Source of the DNA: Daedaleopsis sinensis
Lineage: Eukaryota > Basidiomycota > Agaricomycetes > Polyporales > Polyporaceae
Length of the DNA stretch: 64,000 nt
Assembly: GCA_033807695.1 (NCBI GenBank)
Contig: CM066300.1
Location: forward strand, 3,100,001 to 3,164,000
Reading direction: 5' to 3'
The notes under the pieces: generated by a model
Databases searched by the model: none
Told to the model about the DNA's origin: nothing
What the model saw: the letters and a program-made list of their open reading frames with translations, nothing else
Program-made: the position numbers and the translations under genes
Shown here: positions 1-10,000 of the stretch, piece after piece
Numbering within the stretch: the stretch's first letter is position 1
Layout of the letters: each line of letters starts with the position of its first letter

Positions 1-296
1 CTAACATCGTCCGAATTGTCGCGGGAGTGGGCGGAGAGTATATGAGGATCATCCGCGAAGGCATCCGCGAGGACCGAGAGGGCAGAAGAAGGAGTAGAAG
101 GCGATGATGGGCCTGGGGAATCAGACTGATTGGCAGCAGGGGTGGGAGGGCGTGAGCGGACTGGGGAGCTCGGGTTTGACTCTGAGGCCCGTTTGGTGGA
201 GAACCAGCGGAGGATAGGGAGGGACGGCTGGCTGGCACGCTTGCGCTTTTGGGCAGCAGAGTAATCGGCAGCAGCTGGAGACAAACTGAAATTCAT
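1..296 (-). CDS. Ser/Pro-rich hypothetical protein, partial at window edge
   Basis: An open frame starts at the ATG at 296 and runs off the left end of the window, giving the first 98 residues. It begins MNFSLSPAAADYSAAQKRKR and continues with basic, Ser- and Pro-rich, low-complexity sequence (for example PSSPSTPSSALS). No domain is recognisable in this part. The start was chosen because it is the first ATG of this frame and the sequence upstream (297-1137) looks like leader and promoter. It is transcribed away from the kelch gene on the other strand. The product is probably disordered and its function is unknown. Confidence 0.5.
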   Translation of the reverse strand, partial: MNFSLSPAAADYSAAQKRKRASQPSLPILRWFSTKRASESNPSSPVRSRPPTPAANQSDSPGPSSPSTPSSALSVLADAFADDPHILSAHSRDNSDDV

Positions 297-1137
297 GGTG
301 CTCGACCTGAGAGAATGGGTGGACAGTTGTGACGAGGGCGAGTGCAACGAACGCTGTGAAACTGAGGTTGGGACAGGAGAGCGTGTGGGGCGCATGGTGT
401 CCGTTAGAGGATCGTCGAGAGAAACGGCTGCAGTTGGCGACTGCTGCGGCGCGGCGAGGGACGAGAAGAAGCCCTGGAGGCGGGACGAGATGTCCTGGCG
501 GTCGCTGTCTGAGCTTTGTCTGGGGCTGTCGGGGAAAGAGAGCGCGCCATCGGTGGCTGCAGCGGACGGAAGCAGCATCCGAGTCGAGGAGCTCCGTCAA
601 GAGGGTCTGTGACTGTGACGTCACGCGTCAGTAAGTCTGACGTCGACAACCGGGCTCAGGGCGCTCGCTGCAAGTTACAAATCGGGCAGCCGATCCTACC
701 GGCTTGGCAGGCTCATGGCACTGCAGGATGACCACATCGGTCCCGCCTCGTCGTCCGAGAGGCCGACGCCGCCAAATTGGGTGTTAAGAGGCCCCAGCAG
801 GCCCTAGTAGGGCATGCGTACGGGCGTGGATAGCAATCGCTGCGCCATAGGTATGTGTACGCCGAAGATGATGATGATCACCACCAGCCTGTACTTCCTT
901 GTCAGACTCATATGGTGCTCCCACAGTGCTCCGAAGTCCCACTTTCCTTCCGCGGCCAACCCTGCTGCTAATTCACTCAATGGCTGTGCTCCTCCCAGAT
1001 CCTATCTCAGTCTGTAAGTGTAACAGGGCACCATCAGGTTTGATCGCCCCGTTCACTTCATACTTAAAGCCCTCACTTTCCCGCACTCATATCATATCCC
1101 TCCTCCTCCCTAGGCGTCCTCTTCCCCATCGTTCTAC
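297..1137. other. Intergenic region between divergent genes, no gene seen
   Basis: This 841-bp stretch lies between the leftward Ser/Pro-rich gene and the rightward kelch gene and should hold both promoters. Several reading frames cross it, but none has conserved or exon-like content. Pyrimidine-rich stretches before 1138 are typical of fungal leaders. Confidence 0.4.
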
Positions 1138-2986
1138 ATGTTGTGGTGTGCTCACCCCACCCTTTTCCACCGTCTCTCCACACGGAAGAGCTTCCCATCC
1201 GACCCCGCCCTTGTCAAAAAGGCTCACTTGTCGCGGGGCAACTCGAAGCAGAGCGAGAAGTATGTCCGCGCCCATCACCCCTTGATTCCCCTCCAGCTGA
1301 CAGTATCACTCGCCCTCTGTCAGGACACTGGTCGATTTCAGCGCACGCAAGGGATACGAGCACATCAAAATTCATGATATAATTGTCATTGATGCCCCCT
1401 TACCACCACCCAAAGACATCACCCCGCCCAGCTCCTGTCCTCCTTCACCTTCGACAGTCACCGTCAAGTCCATGTCTCGCAACAATCTCAGAGAGAAGCC
1501 CTTGCCGCCCCCCATTCCTGAATCCGAGTCCGAGACGGAGCCCGAGGACGAAGACTCTGAGCCTGTATTTCCCTGGTACCGCCGGAGACTGCTCGAGTCC
1601 GACAGCGCTTCACGATTTACATCCGCTCAGCCATCCCTCCTTCCACGCTGTGACTTCTCTCTGTCCAACGCCAGCTCGTCCAGCGCCGCTTTGAACCTCT
1701 TCGGTGGTATCGTCGATGACCGTGCACAGAACGACGTCTGCACCGTGTCTATACAGGACTTGTCCTTCGCGCGCCTGCACACTACCGGCGACATCCCCCC
1801 GCCTCGCTTTGGTCATGCGAGTGCATCTGCAGGAAGCGTTGTGGTCGTGTGGGGAGGCGATACCATGTCTGCGTCTTCAAACCAGATACGCGCACGAGCC
1901 AAGTACGACAACGGCTTGTACTTCCTCAATCTCGGTGAGCTCATCCTCACACCATTTCCGCTCGCCTCTGACAATTTATTTGAAATATTCAGCGAGCCGG
2001 GAGTGGACCCGCATTTCGGTCGAGGGTCCAGCACCTTCGGGGCGTATCGGACATTCAGTTGCCATGGTTGGTCCGCGGATATACGTCTTCGGCGGAGAGG
2101 CGGATGGGGGATTTTTCAACGACCTCTGGTGCTTCGATCTCAGCACACGTAAGTCTTCTATCGCTCCCGCCGGCTAACAATATGGTGCTGAACTGTGCAT
2201 CTCCGCAGTGGTCTCGAAGCCGGCTTGGGAACAGTTGGACCCTCCCACGAAGGGTTCCTCTACAAAGCCCTCTCCCAAGCCTGCCAAACGTTCAGGACAC
2301 ACATGTGTAACCTATCAAAATGAGCTGATACTGTACGTCTCACCGTATGCCATTTGTGTCAGTAGTCGTCATGTGCTGACGGTCGACATAGCTTTGGTGG
2401 CACGGACGGCAGATACCATTATAACGACACCTGGGCCTTTGACTTCTCCTCGAAGACGTGGTCCGAGGTCCCCTGCACCGGCTACATCCCGCGTCAACGG
2501 GAAGGGCACGCTGCGACCCTCGTCGACGACATCATGTATGTTTTCGGCGGCCGCGGTGTCGATGGCGGGAACATCGGCCAGCTCGGGGCGTTCAAGATCA
2601 CCTCCCGGCGATGGTTCATGTTCCAAAATATGGGCCCCGAGCCGTCTCCGCGCTCTGGGCATGGCATGGCTACAGTCGGCTCGAAGGTATACGTCCTCGG
2701 GGGAGTTAGCGAGGACGACCTCAAAGGGACGAAGAACGGGAATGTGGTGCATGTTCTGGAAACGGGTACGTTGCCCTGTCCTGATAGGCGAGTGCTTGTG
2801 ACTGATGTTCTTGCTCTGCTCCGCAGACAACATCAAGTTTCCAACAACGAAGTTCTCACCACCGCGCGAGAAGAAGCTCCTGCGGTGAGTGTGGCCGAAC
2901 CTCCAGAACGTAACGATTATTACGATCGCCCGGTGCCCAGCATTGGCAGGACCGCTGGGCTATGCGCAACGTCTTCAATCACTTAG
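1138..2986 (+). CDS. Kelch-repeat protein, short paralog of the Tea1-like gene
   Basis: Seven exons fit: 1138-1259, 1324-1934, 1993-2148, 2209-2332, 2392-2765, 2827-2884 and 2950-2986, about 493 residues. The N-terminal 200 residues include a Pro/acidic linker. Kelch motifs follow, with the GH...VFGG and VWGGD signatures repeated about six times. It matches the kelch region of the gene at 7088 closely, including four intron positions, but lacks that protein's long coiled coil. Such beta-propellers bind protein partners. The first ATG is uncertain: 1138 joins a good exon, while an in-frame ATG at 1472 would give a shorter protein. The 3' end is also uncertain, because a TGA at 2886-2888 sits inside a strong GTGAGT donor. 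Kelch identity is firm; the cellular role is not known. Confidence 0.75.
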
Positions 2987-3662
2987 ACCCCTCATTCGTT
3001 CTTCTGCTCTTCAAAAAACGCTACCGCCCAGCAGTGACTAGTGAGACTAGGGTCTTCACCTCCATACACACCCCTTAACCCCCCCTTAACAATAACTTAT
3101 CGCCTTCGGTTTCCTTAACACACCCTCTTTTTTGGGCTTCCGTCTGCCGGCACACTCTTTCCTCTTGTATCGATAGTTGAGCAGACGAAGAGAAGACACT
3201 GGTGGCTGCGCCAGACATGTAACATACATACTCGCATCTCCCGATCCCGCCCTCGCGTTCGGGTCCAAATACACAATTTATTGATCATACTTAGTTTCGA
3301 GGGCCGAGGGAATGTCTCGTGTTGCAGCGTGTTGCGTGCCGTCCGGCCCAGCCTCCGCGAGCCTCCTGCATCCTTGGCGTGTCACCGGCATCTACAACTC
3401 TATTTCGAGTCTATCACAACTTCAACCATGGACGGCATAGCCGCGGGGCGGGGGCGGGGGCTGCTGCAAGCCTCCTCCGTCCGCCCTCGAACGCGCCGAC
3501 CCAGCTCTCTCCCATTCCAACTCCCCACACTCTCCTTAACCACCACTCCTTCGCGCTGTGTGCAGCTATCGTTCTCCCGTTCGAGTCTGCTATCGTCCTT
3601 CCAACCGTACACAACACAAACCACAACCACAACCACAACCACAACCACAACCACAACCAACC
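2987..3662. other. Intergenic region: kelch 3' flank and leader of the secreted-protein gene
   Basis: No gene is supported here. The first part is pyrimidine-rich 3' flank. The last part contains a tandem ACAACC tract directly before the next ATG. A 271-codon frame (3281-4096) spans the region but overlaps the real downstream exon in another frame. Confidence 0.4.
3617..3660 (+). repeat. ACAACC hexanucleotide tandem repeat in 5' leader
   Basis: About seven near-perfect copies of the hexamer ACAACC end three bases before the ATG at 3663. The tract lies in the presumed 5' untranslated leader of the Kre9/Knh-domain gene and is free of G, so the leader there should be unstructured. Confidence 0.85.
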
Positions 3663-4566
3663 ATGCCCGCCGCACCCGCCTTCCGCGCGCTCTGCGCCCT
3701 CCTCGTGCTCGGGCTGACCGGGCCCGCAGCCCGCGGGTTCTACATGCCGCCGACGTTCAACGCCGCCGCCCTGCCCGGCGCATACTCGAACACCTCCTAC
3801 GGCGGCTACCCGCACCCAGACGCCGCCGCCGGCACAGGCGGTGCAGGCGCGGGCGACACAGTTACCGCCGAATCGGACCACGCGGTCGCGGGGAACGTCC
3901 GCAACCAGACGTGCGGTACCACGTCGCCCAAAGCGCGGCGGGCGGGGGCGGGCGTGCAGGTTGTCGGTACGCGCGCGGTTGCGATGGGCGCGGACTCGGA
4001 GTCCGGGTCGGACTTGTCGGACGGGGTGGTCTCGAGAGACGTGTGGGCGCCGCACATCACGGCCCCGGAGGCGAGCACGGTGTGGAGGGTGGGTGAGACG
4101 GTGGAAGTGACTTGGTGAGTCGGCCGGTCATATCCAAGCAGTACTGCGTACTGTCGTCGTCGTCGTCGACTGCCATGGCTGAACCAGGGCGGAACGGTGT
4201 TCGGTGTGCGTAGGGATACTTCGGATCGTCCGGAAGAGGTCACGAATCCGAAAGGCACGGTCGTTCTCGGGTACCTCGAGGACGGTGACGAGGACAACGA
4301 GCATCTCGACTTTGGTGGGTCGTTCTCTATGGGCTTTCAGAAACGCCTGGGACTGACCGGACACACTCAGAGCATCCTCTGGCGGACGGCTTCGACCTGT
4401 CGAGTGGATGCATTCTGGTTGAAATCCCCGAGGTCGTCCCTTCGGATAATTACATCATCGTTGGTGCGTTGGTTCGATTGAGTTTTGTGAACATACCACT
4501 GACTTCTCGAGGGTAGTGTTCGGAGACTCTGGGGACAAGAGCCCGATGTTCACGATTGTCAACTGA
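3663..4566 (+). CDS. Secreted Kre9/Knh-domain (Ser-Thr-rich GPI-anchored family) protein
   Basis: Four exons (3663-4114, 4214-4314, 4371-4463, 4517-4566) give 231 residues. The N terminus has a clear signal peptide, with hydrophobic stretch ALCALLVLGLTG and likely cleavage after AARG. A Gly/Ala-rich middle follows. The C-terminal 105 residues match the Kre9/Knh cell-wall domain found in many basidiomycete secreted proteins: a start like VWAPHITAP, then VWRVGETVEVTW, LADGFDL, a conserved Cys, and YIIVVFGDSG. Yeast Kre9 and Knh1 act in cell-wall beta-1,6-glucan assembly; a similar cell-wall role here is inference. The usual Ser/Thr-rich tail and GPI signal are missing, so the protein is probably released. 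An upstream in-frame ATG at 3558 would put a QP-repeat before the signal peptide and is less likely. Confidence 0.8.
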
Positions 4567-4835
4567 GAGGCATAAGCGGTTGCCTCGACTATGAGATATC
4601 GCAATCGGGTTGGCTGTCTTGCAATCACCTTGTCCACATAGCATCACTCGAGAGGAGTCATTGAGCGATTGAATTTTATTTCCTGTATGTTACATCTATG
4701 ACATGGGCATGGATTCTGCGAGTGATGACGGGTATCCGTCAGAGCGAGTAACCTTTACAAATGAGTAACAATGCTCACCAAACATTTACTGGAAGTTGCG
4801 ACCGTCACTAACAAAGCTCGCGAAGAGCCATAGGC
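4567..4835. other. Short intergenic region, no gene seen
   Basis: AT-richer 3' flank of the secreted-protein gene. No exon-like sequence was recognised before about 4836. Confidence 0.3.
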
Positions 4836-5494
4836 GAGAAAAATTGAACGATGTCCACAGCGCAAGAGTAGTCTGAATCGAGTTTCGCCAGGCACGAAGC
4901 CGAACGGCGAGCCGCGAAGTGCACTCAAGGATGTTCTGCTTGTCCCTGCTCGGTGCTCATATGAACTCCTCGTCTGTCCAGCATTCGGCTCACGCGCCAA
5001 GGCGGCATGGCCACTCGTAGGCTATCTAGCCATGCAACCAGGGATATGCAGAGCCATCCCTGTAGACGCGATAGAGCTCGAGCGGGTGTAAGAAACGCGG
5101 CAGACACCCGGTCCCGGCGACGTGTCCCAAACCAGCCCGACTGCAACACCCCCCATCTTCTGGCGCCATGCAGAGTTCTGCACACGCAGCCTTCTTGGGG
5201 GTGTTCCTATGGACGTCTCAGAGACGTTCGACAAGGGGCAAGTGCAGGGGCTGGCGTATTCCTGGTGCGTCGCGTCGCCGTCACAGGCGAGACCCTTCTG
5301 GGGTCGATCGGGTGGGACTGGTTGTTGGAGAATGTCTCCGATGGGAATACTCAGACCTTAGCCCGCTCACGATGAGAGATGCACGAGGCATCCTGTACGG
5401 AGTGAGCTTCGCGGCCTTTGCGGTGTGGGACGGGGCCGAGTACGACTCGGTGGTGGAAAACTCTGCCTCGCGCGCTATCCGCGACATCCACAAG
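4836..5494 (+). CDS. Possible upstream exons of unknown gene (may belong to the C2H2 gene)
   Basis: An open frame from about 4836 to 5096 reads smoothly (for example LKDVLLVPARCSYELLV and AWPLVGYLAMQPG) and ends near a GTGTAAGA donor. It can be spliced to a frame near 5169 (TGETLLGSIG), and then, past an intron ending near 5357, to MRDARGILYGVSFAAF. The last piece ends by 5494, where a weak GTTTGT donor could join it to the zinc-finger exons at 5550. No start codon or family was recognised. Codon usage is GC3-rich as in neighbouring genes. It may be the 5' half of the next gene, a separate unknown gene or a decayed one. Confidence 0.3.
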
Positions 5495-5578
5495 TGTTTG
5501 TTTGGCTTTGCTTGGTGTGTGTGAGGCGCTCATAGTGAGTGGTTTGTAGACGCTCAAGTGCCCCTGCCACACGCAACC

Positions 5579-6656
5579 ATGAACCAATTGCAGCATCCAA
5601 AGCTTCCCTCGATCCTGCCTTCTGCGGCAGCGGTGCAAGACGGTATGTGTGTGTGTACTTGCTTCCTAAGGGATTAATCATGTAATCTTTCTCACGTTAG
5701 TCGACACCACATCTGCACAAGTCAACTCCGGCATGGCGAGGATAACTAATCCTGCGGAGTAAGCCACTGACAGCCGTCACCAAGGAGCATGCTAACCGTC
5801 GCAAAACACCTCCAGAACACCTATCTTTATCTGTGCTATGCCGGATTGCAACCGCTTGTTCCCTTCGCGGGAGCGGGCTATGGCCCATCGCAAGCGAGAT
5901 CACGATACTGACGACGTCCAAGACGACATCATCACTTGGAACGAGTGAGCGGAGGAGTTCGGTGAATACTAATCCCCAGACATTCATACGCTCAAAGACG
6001 ACTGTTGGCTTGTGTATCAGACAGATCTGACTATCATCTGTCTTCTACAGTCAACAACGAAGACTGCTGTAAGCTGTATGTACACCAAGTATTCCCAGAA
6101 CGCAGTACATCAGCTGATACCATAATAGTAATACAGGCTTTTGACGCACTCGGTCTTCTCAGACACATGCAATTCGGTTCCCAATGAATCAGAACCGCTC
6201 CTGAAGCTCATGCAATTGATGGTTTAGCCGACCATTTCAGCCAACACTGGCTTTCTCTGGTACTGAACATACCTGTTGTTTCCGGACCGCTCGTTGAGAA
6301 CTACTTGTCACGTTGGCTTCCGCATCGATTCGCGGGGCCCATCATAGCTGACTATAGCAGCTTCGAACGACTGTCCGGTGACCGCGGCTGCTGTCAGCAT
6401 TATCCCTCTTCCTTCCCTGGTGGACGCCATACCACATCCTCTTGGTGGCGTGGCCCAAGGGATGTATTGCCCGTTTCTGGTCGTTGGAGGACCACTCTTG
6501 AAGGAACTGTATCACTCGCACTGCAGTGAGTACCTTGCAAGTTTCCTTCGACTCACGACACGACATGTAGTCTGCCTTCTACGCAAAGTTTACTGCTCCA
6601 GCGTTGTCCTAGTCCATTATTTACCAAACCGAGATGAGGTCGCACACACATGTTGA
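5579..6656 (+). CDS. C2H2 zinc-finger protein
   Basis: Seven short exons (5579-5642, 5701-5758, 5816-5944, 6051-6068, 6193-6377, 6460-6525, 6571-6656) give 201 residues. Around residues 46-70 is a classic finger with spacing C-x4-C-x12-H-x5-H (CAMPDC ... RAMAHRKRDH), followed by an acidic patch. A downstream globular region (for example HFSQHWLSLVLNIPVV and LVENYLSRWLPHRFAG) matches no family I recognise. A single finger of this kind suggests DNA, RNA or protein binding; the function is unknown. The exon chain rests on frame continuity, and the 18-nt fourth exon is the weakest link. The protein may extend upstream through the exons at 4836-5494. Confidence 0.5.
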
Positions 6657-7087
6657 TATTTGTGTGATCCCAATGATGCAAATCACTCCTGGCTGCGACT
6701 GAACAGATCCATGGCAAAGATGAGCGTTCGAGGCATTCGATGTTGTTCATTCAAGTGAGGGATCTGTGAACCTATGGCGAGGTCGATGACCGAGGAGAAC
6801 ATACAGTGGATACTACTTGAGTTGATAAGATCGAAGGTGAGGGGAAGAGTGGAGGAGTCTGGGAGGAGTGCGGGAGAGAGAGGACGGCTATCAGCGGAGG
6901 CGGTTGCTAGACGCGTTGTGAGGAAGGAGCCAGGAACGAGTCGCTCTCCTTCTGTCTTTGCCGCTTTCGTTCCACCTCCAGGCGGGCCTGCAGCGCTCGA
7001 CCCACCCCACTCCCTTACAACCTTTGCCACGCTTCCGCCTTTCATTCTGCAGCCATACAGTCCATCTTCGGAGGCCGCAGCAGAAGA
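6657..7087. other. 5' region of the Tea1-like gene
   Basis: 431 bp between the zinc-finger gene and the Tea1-like ATG. A 123-codon frame from 6774 runs into the next gene out of frame and shows no domain. It probably holds promoter and leader. Confidence 0.4.
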
Positions 7088-10000
7088 ATGTCCTTCTTCA
7101 GCCGGAAGAAGCATAATCAGCAACAGCCCAGCACCTCTGTAGTTGCTGCATCACCTGCGAGCGCCGCCCTCGCACAGATCCAGCAACTTCCGTCGGGCCA
7201 GCAACAGCCCCAAAAGCAACTATCAAAGGAGGCTAGCTACGACAGGTGTGTGCTCTCTCCTATCTTCCATTGCTCTCTATGCCTCTCCGGACTTCCAAAC
7301 TGCACAATGGACGCCAGTCTGATGACTCTCGCCTCAGCGGCCTAAATGGTCGAGGCAGTCCCACCCCCAACCTCAACGGCGTCCAGCCAGGCATTACCCA
7401 GCAGGCCCAACAAGTCCAACGGCCCATTAACGGGCAAAGCCCACCACTAGGAGCCAACGGTCCTCAGCCTGCGTCACAGCAAGGAGGGCAGCCGGGTTCC
7501 ACTCAACAGCGACCTGCTTATCCCTGGTCACAGCGTCGCCTGCAGCTGCCCCCGCCGGTGACCGTCCCCAAGCCTGGTGTCGCCCCTCCCTCGTCGCCGT
7601 CGCCATCACCCTTCCCCCGATATGGCCATGCGCTGCCCGCCAACGCAACAACGTCCGGGGAACTGTTCCTCTTCGGAGGACTCGTGCGCGAGACCGTGCG
7701 CAACGACCTCTATCTCATCTCTACAAGGGACCTTACGGCGACGCTGCTGCAAACGACCGGCGAGGTTCCGTCGCCCCGTGTTGGACATGCAAGCGCCCTG
7801 GTTGGGAGTGTTTTGATCGTTTGGGGAGGTGACACGAAGACAAACTCAAAGTCGAAACCGGGGGATAAGCAGGACGACGGGCTGTATCTCCTCAATCTCG
7901 GTGCGTCGCCGTGACAAATTGGAAGTGTGCGTTGTCATCTAATCTGCCGCCAGTCTCACGCGAGTGGACGCGAGTCGCTGTCTATGGACCCTCACCGGTC
8001 GGCCGTTACGGGCACGCGGTGACAATGGTAGGGTCGAGGTTCTACGTCTTTGGAGGACAGGTCGACGGGGAGTTCCTTAATGATCTGTGGTCCTTCGACC
8101 TCAACTCACGTGAGTTCTCGTCACTCGTATCGTGGTCACCCAGGTCTCACTATCCGGTCATGTACGTACAGTTCGAACGAAGGCCGCCTGGGAGCTTGTC
8201 GAGCCTGTAGAAGGATCACCTAGACCACCCAAACGGACAAGTCACGTTTGCGTGACGTTTGGAGAGAAGATTATTCTGTGTGTTACCTCTATCTGATCTC
8301 TCCAGGAAGGCAGTTGCTAATCGCATCTCCTCAGCTTCGGTGGAACGGACTGTCAATACCATTACAATGACACGTGGGCATTCGACACGAACACTAAGAC
8401 TTGGTCAGAGTTGACTTGCATCGGATTCATCCCTTCCCCTCGAGAGGGTCATTCTGCGGCTATGGTGGATGACGTGGTGTACGTGTTCGGCGGAAGGGGT
8501 GTTGATGGGAAAGACCTTGGGGATCTTGGAGCCTTCAAAGTGACCAGTATGTCCGCCCATTCAGAAAGACATCAGCAAGCTACTAATACTTGTATAGACC
8601 AGCGATGGTATATGTTCCAAAAGATGGGCCCCGCACCTTCTCCTCGGTCCGGCCATGCCATGGCATCGATGGGCTCTCGAGTGTTTGTTCTAGGAGGTCT
8701 TGGAGGGGAATCCCTGAACCCTCAGAAGCCGGAGGATCCCACGATCGTACATGTTCTCGACACCAGTGCGTGCTCCCTTGTGTTCTGTTGGTGGAAGATA
8801 CTGACCGAACTCTGAAGAGCACATCAAGTACCCGGATTCTGGTAAACCTCCTCCCCCTGCTGCCAATGGTCGAAAGTCTGTTGTCGCTCAGTCAGGCGTA
8901 ACTCCACAACGTCCTAGTCCCGAGGCAGCTCTGAACGGCATGCGCGAGGCATCGCCTGCCCACGAGCCCATTTCAGATAGCGAAGAGGTCCGACGTGCGG
9001 CATCGCCAACAAACGTACAGAGGATGAACGGCATGACTCCTCAATCTCTCTCCGGCAAGGGCAAAGGGAAGATGCGAGACGATGAAAACGATGGTAGGAG
9101 CAGTCCAGAAACGGCTGAGGCTGCTGCGGTCATCCGCGAGAGCGCCGTATCACCCGATAGTGGCCGAGCGCGAAGTCCTAACGGACCTGCGAGCCGCGCC
9201 GTGTCCCCTGCTCAGGCCGCAAGCGACTTGTATGATGCTGCCGGACCGCAAGCAAGCTTGGCGAGTGTCATAATGTCGCGCAATGGACTAGCTGGACGCA
9301 GCCCATCCCCGGTGGTCGACCGTTCCAAGGGCCCTGTCGATGCGTTCTACAAGCCCGTTTCGCCTACTGCGAACGGTTTCCCTAAGCCTGGGTCCACGGG
9401 CAATCTCACGGCGGATCTCATTCGCGACCTGAAGGATAAGGAGGCTGAGGTGGAGGCACTCAAGAAGAAGGAGGCTTGGATGAAGGCCGCTCTTCTCAAG
9501 GCAGAGCGATCTGGGTTCATCTACGCGGAGTCAGAAGAAGAGCTTTCTTCCCGTGCCGATGATGACGACATCGACGGTAGGAAGGTCACGGAAATGGTCA
9601 TCAACCTCAAACAGCTCAAGGCGAAGATCCAAGTACGTATTTCTCATCATCGGTTTGCTGTATCAATGTGGTAATCCTCTCGCATTCCACAGGCGACTGT
9701 CCTCGACCGTGCCAGAGAAGCGTCGGATCGGGTACAAGAGGCCGAACGTGTCCGTGCTAGTGCCGTACAGGAGGCTGCCTTCTACCGCGCCAAGATTGCA
9801 GCCATCGACACCTCATCTGAGGGCGAACTTGCTCGCCTAGAGCGGGGGCGCATCGCCGATCTCGAGCGCCAGCTCTCCATCGCGCTATCCACCCAGACCG
9901 AACGCGATCGCAAGATTCAGGAGTTGACCGACTCGCTCTCGCTCCAGACCACTCTCCTTGAGCAAGCGGAAGCGCGTGCTGAAGACGCTTCGAAACGCGC

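Noticed and set aside
3281..4096. 271-codon plus-strand frame, and a 213-codon minus-strand frame at 3414-4055
   Set aside because: Both overlap the first exon of the Kre9/Knh-domain gene in other frames and are Arg/Pro-rich translations of GC-rich repeats.
5860..5950. Asp-rich motif that first suggested a terpene synthase
   Set aside because: The residues follow directly after a C-x4-C-x12-H-x5-H zinc finger in the same exon, and no other terpene synthase motif is present.
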